Position numbers and translations under genes: made by a program
In this document: piece by piece, positions 53,190 through 61,657 of the stretch
Position numbering within the stretch: the stretch's first letter is position 1
Layout of the letters: every line of letters starts with the position of its first letter
Notes under the pieces: model-generated
Databases searched by the model: none
What the model saw: only the letters and a program-made list of their open reading frames with translations
Told to the model about the DNA's origin: nothing
Assembly: GCF_011365745.1 (NCBI RefSeq)
Contig: NZ_JAAOBY010000003.1
Location: forward strand, 248,001 to 312,000
Origin: Flavobacterium turcicum
GTDB lineage: Bacteria > Bacteroidota > Bacteroidia > Flavobacteriales > Flavobacteriaceae
Direction: 5' to 3'
Length of the DNA: 64,000 nt

Positions 53190-56100
53190 TTATTTTTTAT
53201 TTCCTACCCATTTTCGGGCATTTACGAAGGCTTCTAACCAAGGGGAAACTTCGTCTTTTTGATCTCTGTCTGGATAATTAGCCCAGTTCCAAGGGAAAGT
53301 AGAACGTTCTATGTGTGGCATCATTACTAAATGTCTTCCTGTTGTGTCGCACATCATGGCAGTGTTGTAGTCTGATCCATTTGGATTGGCAGGATAACCT
53401 TCGTACCCATATTTAGCTACAATACTATAGTTTTCTTCCGCCATTGGTAAGTTGAATTTTCCTTCACCATGTGAAATCCAAACCCCTAAAGTTGCACCTT
53501 CTAAACTAGAAAGCATAACCGAATTATTTTTCTGAATTTTTACAGATGTAAATCCGCTTTCATGTTTGTGTGAATCGTTATGTTTCATTTTTCCATGCAC
53601 TTCATGTTCCGGAGTAATCAATTCTAATTCCATCATTAACTGACAACCATTACAAATTCCGACAGAAAGTGTGTCTTCTCTTTTGAAGAAGTTTTTCAAA
53701 GCAGTATTCGCTTTTTCGTTGTATAAAAAGGCACCTGCCCAACCTTTTGCCGAACCTAAAACATCTGAATTAGAGAATCCACCAACGGCTCCAATAAATT
53801 GAATGTCTTCTAACGTTTCTCTTCCCGAAATTAAATCGGTCATGTGAACGTCTTTTACATCAAAACCAGCCAAATACATAGCGTTCGCCATTTCACGCTC
53901 TGAATTACTTCCTTTTTCACGAATAATTGCTGCTTTTGGTCTGTTCGTATGGGAAACTACTGGTAATTTTCCATCAAAATGAGATGGAAAAGTAAACGAT
54001 AAAGGTTGATTTGCGAAATTTTCAAAACGCTCCAAAGATTTACCATTTTTAGTTTGTTTCTGATCTAATAAGAAAGATGTTTCAAACCAAATTTCTCTGT
54101 ATTTTTTTGAAGAAAATTCAAATGTATCTTCATGATTTACAATAGAAATGGTATCCGCATTCGTAACCGTTCCAATATTGAAAATTTCAATTCCGTTAGC
54201 TTCAAAAATCGCTTCAACTTCCGCATCAGCTTGGAAAACAACCGCAATATTTTCTGAAAACAGTAATTTAGTAGAATCGATTTCATTGATAGCAGTTAAG
54301 TCGAAATTCGCACCTAAATTCACATCTGCAAAACACATTTCTAATAAAGTTGTGATTAATCCACCGCTTCCAATATCGTGTCCGGCTTTGATTTTTCTAT
54401 CTTTAATTAAATCTTGTAACGTATTGAATGCTGTTTTAAAGAAGGCAGCATTTTTGATAGTTGGTGTTTCATTACCCACTTTATTTTGAGTTTGATTGAA
54501 TGAAGAACCTCCTAATTTAAACGAATCTTGCGATAAGTTTAAGTAGTAAATATTTCCACCATTTCGTTTCAAAACAGGTTCTACAGCTTTTGTAATATTG
54601 GAACAATTTCCAGCTGCTGAAATGATCACTGTTCCTGGTGCAATTACCTCATCATTCGGATATTTTTGCTTCATCGAAAGCGAATCTTTTCCAGTTGGAA
54701 TGTTGATGCCTAATTCGATAGCGAAATCTGAACAACTTTGAACAGCTTCATATAAACGCGCATCTTCACCTTCATTTTTACAAGCCCACATCCAGTTTGC
54801 GGATAATGAAACTGAATCTAAACCATCTTTTAATGGTGCCCAAACTAAGTTAGAAAGCGATTCTGCAATAGCATTTCTTGTTCCAGCAACCGGATCAATT
54901 AAGGATGAAATAGGAGCGTGGCCAATTGAAGTGGCAATTCCTTCTTTTCCTTTAAAATCTAAAGCCATTACGCCGACATTATTTAAAGGTAATTGTAAAG
55001 GTCCAGTGCATTGTTGTTTGGCCACTTTTCCACCTACACAACGGTCAACTTTATTTGTTAACCAATCTTTACAAGCCACAGCTTCAAGTTGTAAAACTTG
55101 TTCTAAATAGGTTGGAATTTCGTTTGAGTTATATTCAGAATTACTATAATTTCTAGCAATTGTTTGGTCTGTCATGATAGTTTTTGGGGAACTACCGAAG
55201 AAGTCTTCCAAAGCGTAATCCATAGGTTTTAAACCTGTAGTTTTCGATTCGAATGTAAATCTATGATCGTTGGTAACATCACCTACTTGATACATAGGTG
55301 AACGTTCTCTATCTGCTATTCTTTGTAAAATATCAATGTCTTTTTCACCAATGACTAAGCCCATTCTTTCTTGCGATTCGTTTCCGATGATTTCTTTAGC
55401 AGAAAGTGTTGGATCGCCAACCGGTAATTTATCTAAATCGATTAATCCACCGGTTTCTTCTACTAATTCAGACAAACAATTTAAATGTCCACCCGCACCA
55501 TGATCATGAATAGAGACAATCGGATTGTGATCGCTTTCTACCAAACCACGAATGGCATTAGCGGCACGTTTTTGCATTTCTGGATTAGAACGTTGAATGG
55601 CGTTTAATTCAATTCCTGAACCAAAAGCTCCTGTATCTGCTGAGGAAACCGCAGCGCCACCCATTCCAATTCTATAATTTTCTCCACCAAGAATGACAAT
55701 TTTATCGCCTTCTTGTGGTTTCTTTTTTATGGCTTGATCTAATTTTCCGTAACCAATTCCACCCGCTTGCATGATTACTTTATCGTATCCTAATTTACGA
55801 GCTTGCACTGAGCCTGTCGAAGTGTTTTCTTCATGTTCGAAAGTTAAAACCGAACCTGTAATTAACGGTTGACCGAATTTATTTCCGAAATCCGATGCTC
55901 CATTTGAGGCTTTTATCAGGATATCCATTGGTGTTTGATACAACCAAGGACGTTCTGCCATTGCTTCTTCGTGCTTGCGATTGTTAGTTAATCTCGAATA
56001 AGAAGTCATATAAACTGCCGTTCCAGCTAATGGTAATGAACCTTGTCCACCAGCCAATCGGTCACGAATTTCTCCTCCAGAACCTGTTGCCGCTCCGTTA

Positions 56101-56873
56101 AAAGGCTCAACTGTTGTCGGGAAATTATGTGTTTCTGCTTTTAAAGAAAGAACCGATTCAAATTCTTTTTCTTCGTAAAAATCAGGTTTGTCTGCACTTT
56201 TTGGTGCGAATTGAGTCACTTTTGGACCTTTTACAAAAGCCACATTATCTTTGTAAGCTGAAACGATATCGTTAGGGTTTTCTTGAGATGTTTTTTTGAT
56301 TAATTTGAATAAAGAAGTTGGTTTTTCTTCTCCATCCACCACAAAAGTTCCATTGAATATTTTATGGCGACAGTGTTCTGAATTGGCTTGTGAGAAAGCA
56401 AAAATTTCAGAATCTGTTAGTTTTCTTCCTAGTTTAGTAGCTAAATTATCTAGATATTCTACTTCTTCTAAACTTAAAGCTAGACCCTCTTGTTGGTTAT
56501 AGGCATCGATATCTTCAATTTCTAAAATAGCTTCCGGTTCAATATTTACTGTAAATATATCTTGATGTAATTCAGCATATTTTTGAAGTAACATCGGATC
56601 GAAATCAGTAAAATCTGAATCTATTTTCTCAAATTCTTCAATTCTAACAATTCCTGTAATTCCCATATTTTGGGTAATTTCAACGGCATTGGTACTCCAT
56701 GGCGTAACCATAGCGGCACGTGGTCCAACAAAAAAATCCGTAAGTACGGATTTTTCTAGGATATGTGCATCGGCAAAAAGCCAATTGAGTTTTGAAATGT
56801 CTTGAGCCGAGATTTCGTTTTGCGTTTGTACTGCAAAAACGGTTTTACTTTGGTTTTCAAAGAAATGAATCAT
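53190..56873 (-). CDS. purL: Phosphoribosylformylglycinamidine synthase, single-chain large type
   Basis: The 1227-residue enzyme makes FGAM from FGAR, ATP and glutamine in purine synthesis. The start is ATG 56873 (MIHFFENQSKTVF); ten open codons upstream are not needed. It contains an N-terminal PurS-like region, a linker, two AIRS-like halves (LKAETHNFPTTVEPFNGAATGSGGEIRDR about residue 255; GHDIGSGGLITTLLEM about residue 815) and a C-terminal glutamine amidotransferase with nucleophilic Cys in GICNGCQLMMEL (about residue 1075). This is the proteobacterial/eukaryotic-type fusion rather than split PurS/L/Q. Confidence 0.97.
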   Translation of the reverse strand: MIHFFENQSKTVFAVQTQNEISAQDISKLNWLFADAHILEKSVLTDFFVGPRAAMVTPWSTNAVEITQNMGITGIVRIEEFEKIDSDFTDFDPMLLQKYAELHQDIFTVNIEPEAILEIEDIDAYNQQEGLALSLEEVEYLDNLATKLGRKLTDSEIFAFSQANSEHCRHKIFNGTFVVDGEEKPTSLFKLIKKTSQENPNDIVSAYKDNVAFVKGPKVTQFAPKSADKPDFYEEKEFESVLSLKAETHNFPTTVEPFNGAATGSGGEIRDRLAGGQGSLPLAGTAVYMTSYSRLTNNRKHEEAMAERPWLYQTPMDILIKASNGASDFGNKFGQPLITGSVLTFEHEENTSTGSVQARKLGYDKVIMQAGGIGYGKLDQAIKKKPQEGDKIVILGGENYRIGMGGAAVSSADTGAFGSGIELNAIQRSNPEMQKRAANAIRGLVESDHNPIVSIHDHGAGGHLNCLSELVEETGGLIDLDKLPVGDPTLSAKEIIGNESQERMGLVIGEKDIDILQRIADRERSPMYQVGDVTNDHRFTFESKTTGLKPMDYALEDFFGSSPKTIMTDQTIARNYSNSEYNSNEIPTYLEQVLQLEAVACKDWLTNKVDRCVGGKVAKQQCTGPLQLPLNNVGVMALDFKGKEGIATSIGHAPISSLIDPVAGTRNAIAESLSNLVWAPLKDGLDSVSLSANWMWACKNEGEDARLYEAVQSCSDFAIELGINIPTGKDSLSMKQKYPNDEVIAPGTVIISAAGNCSNITKAVEPVLKRNGGNIYYLNLSQDSFKLGGSSFNQTQNKVGNETPTIKNAAFFKTAFNTLQDLIKDRKIKAGHDIGSGGLITTLLEMCFADVNLGANFDLTAINEIDSTKLLFSENIAVVFQADAEVEAIFEANGIEIFNIGTVTNADTISIVNHEDTFEFSSKKYREIWFETSFLLDQKQTKNGKSLERFENFANQPLSFTFPSHFDGKLPVVSHTNRPKAAIIREKGSNSEREMANAMYLAGFDVKDVHMTDLISGRETLEDIQFIGAVGGFSNSDVLGSAKGWAGAFLYNEKANTALKNFFKREDTLSVGICNGCQLMMELELITPEHEVHGKMKHNDSHKHESGFTSVKIQKNNSVMLSSLEGATLGVWISHGEGKFNLPMAEENYSIVAKYGYEGYPANPNGSDYNTAMMCDTTGRHLVMMPHIERSTFPWNWANYPDRDQKDEVSPWLEAFVNARKWVGNKK

Positions 56874-56900
56874 TGTTGTGTAGTTTGTTGTATTGCGATG

Positions 56901-56930
56901 CAAATTTAGGTAATTAAGATTAAATTACCT
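56901..56930 (-). promoter_or_regulatory. purL promoter with overlapping inverted repeat
   Basis: The minus strand has TAAATTTG (56901-56908), 28 bases before the ATG. Directly upstream, where the -33 box would be, lies an inverted repeat AGGTAATT (56908-56915) / AATTACCT (56923-56930), a candidate operator. Confidence 0.5.
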
Positions 56931-56966
56931 GCATAAAAAAAGCGGCAATTTTGCCGCTTTTTTTGT
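56931..56966 (-). terminator. Terminator of the 66-residue membrane protein gene
   Basis: The stem AAAAAGCGGCAA/TTGCCGCTTTTT is followed by a T-run in both directions. It lies between the small gene and the purL promoter. The same 32 bases recur at 57597-57628. Confidence 0.88.
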
Positions 56967-57101
56967 TGAAATTCGATTGCAATTAAGTAGTACTAATTAA
57001 AGACTTGAAGTAGTAAATTTTAATTCAAATCATAAAACAATATTCTGTGATGTCATAGCTAAAATAGTACTAATCTTTTTGGGCAAATTTTATTAAAATT
57101 A

Positions 57102-57302
57102 TCAGTTGGTTACTTTTTGTTTTTTTAAAAGAAAAAAAGAAAGTAGTCCAATAATAGGAACGCACCAAAGGAAAATAAGCAGTAGTGTTTTTTCTTGTAA
57201 ATTCACAGAGCTTCTTAAAATCTTAATAGTCAAAACAAGATACAATAAAAAAATGACAATAATTATTAAGATAATAGAGCTTTCTGAAAGGGTTAAATTC
57301 AT
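57102..57302 (-). CDS. Small PLDc_N-like membrane protein
   Basis: The 66-residue protein has two membrane helices. The second, LLIFLWCVPIIGLLSFFLLKKQK, resembles the short PLDc_N domain (a Trp, then Pro and Gly in the second helix, then a basic end), found alone in many small proteins and in front of phospholipase D. A matching terminator lies downstream. The role is unknown. Confidence 0.65.
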   Translation of the reverse strand: MNLTLSESSIILIIIVIFLLYLVLTIKILRSSVNLQEKTLLLIFLWCVPIIGLLSFFLLKKQKVTN

Positions 57303-57631
57303 AATGTTTTGATTAAAGATTAAAGTTCCGATAACAAATACAATTTGGAAGCAAAATAGTATTATTTTTCTTATTTACAAAATCTTCAATAGGTCAAATG
57401 ATTTTTAAATTATCACGAATGCTCAAATTGCATTTAGTTTGAATAAATAATTGATTTAATTTTCTGATTTCAATTGAAAAAAATAATCTTTATTTTTTAC
57501 TATTTACCATCTTTGTATTGATTTAAAAGCAATTCAAAATTAAATCAGATTACGATTAAAAGACAATACTATCAAGTGAACAATGATGAAAGACTTGCAT
57601 AAAAAAAGCGGCAATTTTGCCGCTTTTTAAT
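57303..57631. other. Intergenic region without a gene
   Basis: This 329-base AT-rich gap holds the upstream region of the 66-residue gene and, at its right end, the terminator of the first endonuclease I gene. I find no open frame, clear two-box promoter or other repeat. Confidence 0.5.
57597..57629 (-). terminator. Terminator of endonuclease I gene (copy 1)
   Basis: The stem AGCGGCAA/TTGCCGCT lies directly past the stop codon, with TTTTTTT following on the minus strand. It is identical over 32 bases to the hairpin at 56931-56962. Confidence 0.9.
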
Positions 57632-59470
57632 CTAATCTATAACAATTTTTTGTGCGAAGTTTTCGGTTCCGATTTCAATTCTGATCAAGTAAGTGCCCTT
57701 TGAAATATTTGGTATTGCAATTTCAGATTGAGTTCTGTTCTGAGCGCTGTATATTTTTTGACCTAGGATAGAATAAATCTCTACATTATAAGGTTTTTCA
57801 GCATTATTAATGTAAAAAGTTCCGCGCGATGGATTTGGATATATAACAAGTGGTTCTGCTATGTTTGAATTTGCTGTTTTTTTGGTACTGGTTGTTCGAC
57901 TTCCAAGGTTTGAGCAACTGTCTAAAGCAAATACATCCCATTGAGTAGCTTTGTTGAAAGTAGTTGAAGGTGCCGTTACTGTCGCTTTTCTACGAATGGT
58001 TTCGTCAATTGAAAAATTAGCAGATCCACCATTAAAAGTTCCAATGATATCAATAAGAACTCCGTTTTTAAATAAGCCTACGGCATCATTTCCGTTGAAA
58101 GTCATTTCGGTTGCGGATGTAGACAAGTTTGCTGAACCAGTAGGATAACAACTAGAAGCCATTAGACTATTAACGATAGTATATTTTCCACCGCTACTAA
58201 TTGTTCCTGATAAAGTTAAACCAGCACTCCATGCTCCAGCACCGTTAGTTTGTCTTTTGATGCTATATGCCGAAAGGTTAATAGCTGCACTTGTTTTATT
58301 TGCAATTTCTAAAGCTTTGTTATTTGATGTACCTTCAATGTATTCGGAGAACATTAATTCAGTTGAAGTACTATTTGAACTGGTAACAACGGTCAAAGCA
58401 TTACTGGTTGCAGATAAGTTTCCTACTGCGTCTCTAGCTCTTACAGTAAAAGTGTAACTAGTAGCTGCTGTTAAGCTACTAACCACCATGTTTAGTGTTG
58501 TTACTGTAGTTCTTAAAACACCATTAACATATACATTATAACCAGTTACGCCTACGTTATCAGTTGAAGCATTCCACGCAAGTGTTACAGAGGTTGTAGT
58601 TTTAGCTGTCGAAGTTAGCGATGTAGGCGTGCTAGGAGCAGTAGTATCTGTAGTACCACCGCCAATAGTTCCGCCCCATATGGCGTTAACATAAGACGGA
58701 TTGTCTATAAACGGATTTCTATTGCCTTGGCGTGCATATATTGCATTATTTCTTTCAATTTCTCTGGCGCTCACCGGATCATTAGCGTGCCAAGAAAGAA
58801 GCAGGTTTAAAAAAGCAGTTGTAAATACTTGATTACTCGTTCCGTTGAACATAGCGTATGGATAACCAGCTACCGTGTTTTCATAACGAGTAGCAAAATA
58901 AAAATACATGCGAGCTATATCACCTTTAAAAGCTGCTGCTGGTTCAAATACTGTTCCTGTATATCCAGATACAGCACTTGTACCAAGTTTACTTCCGTTA
59001 AGTGTAGTTGTTGATGCTGTTGCAACGTTACCGTGCGGAAAACTTGAACGTAAGCCATTTACTTTTCCATCGGTTGGAGGAATAAAATGTGCATCAGAAA
59101 CCATAGGCGCTGCTGAATTAAATGTAGATTGTGGAATTACGTGCTCTCTATTGTAGCAATCACCTTCTACAGCATACGTTCCACATTGATTTGTAGTTAA
59201 CGTATAATTGTACGGATCTGTTCCGTTTTGATTTTCAGAATATAAATCGAAGATCGTGTTGTCATTCTCATTTTGATGATCTCTGTCAGATGTAGCATAG
59301 GTTGTCCATAATCCAGAGTAACCCTGATCGGTATGACCCTTAATAATGTTGTAAAGCTGTGTTTTGAGCGTGTAGCCGGAACCCGTTGCCGTGCTGTAAT
59401 AACCGCTAGGCGCTTGTGCTTGACTTACAAAAATTACAAGTAGCATTACTGCAATGTAAAGTTTTTTCAT
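57632..59470 (-). CDS. Secreted endonuclease I with FN3, LTD and type IX sorting domain (copy 1)
   Basis: The 612-residue protein has a signal peptide (to VSQAQ) and a bacterial extracellular nuclease domain of the endonuclease I/NucM family (about residues 20-270, with EGDCYNREHVIPQS and MVSDAHFIPPTDGKVNGLRS carrying the His-Asn metal-finger residues). A fibronectin type III domain (about 280-365), a lamin-tail domain (about 370-520, ELMFSEYIEGTSNNKALEI) and a type A T9SS C-terminal domain (LVIYPNPSRGTFYI to the end) follow. It should be exported through PorU/type IX secretion and degrade extracellular DNA or RNA. Confidence 0.94.
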   Translation of the reverse strand: MKKLYIAVMLLVIFVSQAQAPSGYYSTATGSGYTLKTQLYNIIKGHTDQGYSGLWTTYATSDRDHQNENDNTIFDLYSENQNGTDPYNYTLTTNQCGTYAVEGDCYNREHVIPQSTFNSAAPMVSDAHFIPPTDGKVNGLRSSFPHGNVATASTTTLNGSKLGTSAVSGYTGTVFEPAAAFKGDIARMYFYFATRYENTVAGYPYAMFNGTSNQVFTTAFLNLLLSWHANDPVSAREIERNNAIYARQGNRNPFIDNPSYVNAIWGGTIGGGTTDTTAPSTPTSLTSTAKTTTSVTLAWNASTDNVGVTGYNVYVNGVLRTTVTTLNMVVSSLTAATSYTFTVRARDAVGNLSATSNALTVVTSSNSTSTELMFSEYIEGTSNNKALEIANKTSAAINLSAYSIKRQTNGAGAWSAGLTLSGTISSGGKYTIVNSLMASSCYPTGSANLSTSATEMTFNGNDAVGLFKNGVLIDIIGTFNGGSANFSIDETIRRKATVTAPSTTFNKATQWDVFALDSCSNLGSRTTSTKKTANSNIAEPLVIYPNPSRGTFYINNAEKPYNVEIYSILGQKIYSAQNRTQSEIAIPNISKGTYLIRIEIGTENFAQKIVID

Positions 59471-59538
59471 AGTGTTGTTGTGGTTTTTGTTAAAATTTGC
59501 TTTTCGTTTTTACTTACAATGATGTTTGTAATCCGCAG

Positions 59539-59546
59539 CAAATTTA
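59539..59546 (-). promoter_or_regulatory. Candidate -7 element of endonuclease I gene (copy 1)
   Basis: The minus strand reads TAAATTTG, an exact TAnnTTTG match about 70 bases before the ATG; no TTG lies at the ideal distance. Confidence 0.4.
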
Positions 59547-59680
59547 AAACTTAAAGAGTTCCTAATGTTAAGTTAATGTGAATTTAATCATTGATTATTG
59601 AATTTTTTTCTTAATAAAATAAGAATTTAGCTAAAAAAATTAAACAAATCTTATTTTGCATTAAAGTAAAGCGCAAAAAA

Positions 59681-59703
59681 AAGCGGCACATTGTGCCGCT
59701 TGA
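59681..59703 (-). terminator. Terminator of endonuclease I gene (copy 2)
   Basis: The stem AAGCGGCAC/GTGCCGCTT with a three-base loop is followed by eight T on the minus strand. The stem is similar but not identical to the other two GCGGC terminators. Confidence 0.88.
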
Positions 59704-59723
59704 TACGTTTTTCATCGTAAAAT

Positions 59724-61562
59724 TTAATTTACAATCAATTTTTTGGTTACTGTAGCTGTTTCGGATGATACTTTTACTAGATAAACACCATTACTTAAAT
59801 TACCAATTGATGCTGTGTTGGTATTATCAAAATCTTTTTCAAAAACTTTTTGTCCGATTAGTGAGAAAACTTGAACTGTATGTTTTTCGTTTGAGTTTTC
59901 AAAATTGATTTTCACATTTCCATTTGAAGGATTTGGATACATTGTAAAGCCGTTTTTTTCAAAATCAGGACTTGAAAGATTTGAAATAGCATGTGCTCCA
60001 AGTCCATCACAAGTGTTACTAGCAAATGAATCCCATTCTGCTGTTTTGTCAAAAGTTGTATTTGGAGCAGTAATGCTTGCTTTTCTCCTTAAAGTAACAT
60101 TTTCACCAAACTTAGCTGTACCCCCATTAAAAGTACCAATAATATCAATCAATACCCCATTTTTGAACAATCCCATTGGATCATCCCCATTAAACGATTC
60201 TTGTGCAGATGATAAATTTGCACTAGTGACTGGATAGCAGGTTGTTGCCATTTGCGGATCTACTAATACAAATACAGCACCAGTATTTAATGTACCAGTT
60301 AAGTTGAGTCCAGTAGTCCATGGTCCGGCACCATTTGTTTGTTTTCTGATTGAATAACCAGTTAAGTCTATTGCTGCTCCTGTGAAATTTGCAATTTCTA
60401 TAGCTTTATTGAAGCTGCTTCCTTCTACATACTCTGAAAAGAAAAGTTCTTTTGCACCAGCTCCGCCTGTGGATGCTGCAGTTGTTGTTCCTTCTACATT
60501 TGTACTGGCAACAGATGAGTTTCTTGCATCATCACGAGTAATGATATAAAAAGTGTATGTTGTAGAAGCTACTAAGCCTGTTACAACAGTTGTTAGCTCT
60601 TTTGTCGTAGTTTTTAATGAACCATTCATGTAAACATCATAAGTGGTTACAGCAACATTATCTGTGGCGGCTGTCCAAGTTAGTGTTATTGCATTTGAAC
60701 TTGTTGTACTTACGGTTAAATTATTTACAGCTGTTGGTGCTTGCGTATCTGCTGGCTCGGTTGTCCAAACGGCAGCAACATAGCTAGGATTGTCAATGTA
60801 AGGGTTGCGATTGTTTTGTCTTGCATAAATAGCATTGTTTCTGGCAATTTCTCTCTCACTTACAGGATCTTGGTTGTGCCAAGTAATTAATTGTGCTAAA
60901 AAGCTATCAGTAAAAACCTTTCCTGTAGAATTGTTAAACATAGGGTAGTTATAGCCTGCAACTGTATTTTCATATCGTGTTGCAAAATAGAAATACATCC
61001 TTGCAATATCACCTTTAAATTCATCAATTGGTTCAAAAACTTGTCCAGTATATCCGGCTATTGAACCAGTTCCAAGCTTACTTCCGTTGCGGGTGATTTC
61101 ACTAACAACTGTTACATTGGCATGTGGGAAATTAGAACGAATTCCGTTTACCTTACCATCTGTTGGAGTGATAAAATGAGCATCAGATACCATTGGAGAT
61201 TGTTCATTAAAAATTGACTGTGGAATAATATGTTCTCTGTTATAGCAATCTCCTTCAACAGAGTAGTTTCCGCACCTTTTTGTTGCTGTAATAGCATAAT
61301 TATAAGGATCGACTCCGGCTGGATTTTCAGAATACATGTCTAATACCGAACCATCTTTTTCAAAAAAGTTGTCAACGTCAGATGTTTCGTAGGTTACATA
61401 CAAATCCCCGTAAGATAGCGTTGTATGTCCTTTAATAATGTTGTACAATTGCGTTTTTAAAGTATAGCCTGTTCCCGTTGCAGTAGAATAGTATCCTGCG
61501 GGGGCTTGTGCTAAAACTGAAGTGCAAATAAATAAAAATAGAAATTTGTAAAGTTGTTTCAT
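59724..61562 (-). CDS. Secreted endonuclease I with FN3, LTD and type IX sorting domain (copy 2)
   Basis: The product has exactly the same length (612 residues) and domain order as the adjacent copy: signal peptide, endonuclease I domain (EGDCYNREHIIPQS, MVSDAHFITPTDGKVNGIRS), FN3, lamin-tail domain (ELFFSEYVEGSSFNKAIEI) and T9SS sorting domain (FTMYPNPSNGNVKINF to the end). Differences are spread along the whole chain, with more in the FN3 and tail regions, so the duplication is not recent. It has its own well-formed promoter and its own terminator, so the two copies are separate transcription units. Confidence 0.94.
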   Translation of the reverse strand: MKQLYKFLFLFICTSVLAQAPAGYYSTATGTGYTLKTQLYNIIKGHTTLSYGDLYVTYETSDVDNFFEKDGSVLDMYSENPAGVDPYNYAITATKRCGNYSVEGDCYNREHIIPQSIFNEQSPMVSDAHFITPTDGKVNGIRSNFPHANVTVVSEITRNGSKLGTGSIAGYTGQVFEPIDEFKGDIARMYFYFATRYENTVAGYNYPMFNNSTGKVFTDSFLAQLITWHNQDPVSEREIARNNAIYARQNNRNPYIDNPSYVAAVWTTEPADTQAPTAVNNLTVSTTSSNAITLTWTAATDNVAVTTYDVYMNGSLKTTTKELTTVVTGLVASTTYTFYIITRDDARNSSVASTNVEGTTTAASTGGAGAKELFFSEYVEGSSFNKAIEIANFTGAAIDLTGYSIRKQTNGAGPWTTGLNLTGTLNTGAVFVLVDPQMATTCYPVTSANLSSAQESFNGDDPMGLFKNGVLIDIIGTFNGGTAKFGENVTLRRKASITAPNTTFDKTAEWDSFASNTCDGLGAHAISNLSSPDFEKNGFTMYPNPSNGNVKINFENSNEKHTVQVFSLIGQKVFEKDFDNTNTASIGNLSNGVYLVKVSSETATVTKKLIVN

Positions 61563-61591
61563 TTTTGTTTGTTTTGGAAAATTTTCGTGGA

Positions 61592-61621
61592 CAAAAATAG
61601 TTTTTTCCGTTGATTTTCAAA
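61592..61621 (-). promoter_or_regulatory. Promoter of endonuclease I gene (copy 2)
   Basis: The minus strand reads TTTG (61618-61621), 18 bases, then TATTTTTG (61592-61599), a full match to the Bacteroidota promoter consensus. The ATG lies 29 bases downstream. Confidence 0.75.
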
Positions 61622-61657
61622 CGTTATGAAATCTTTAAATTTCAGTTTTTTACGGTT

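Noticed and set aside
57632-61562. Tandem nuclease genes as part of a phage or defence island
   Set aside because: Both carry signal peptides and type IX sorting domains, so they act outside the cell, and no phage, toxin or restriction genes are nearby.
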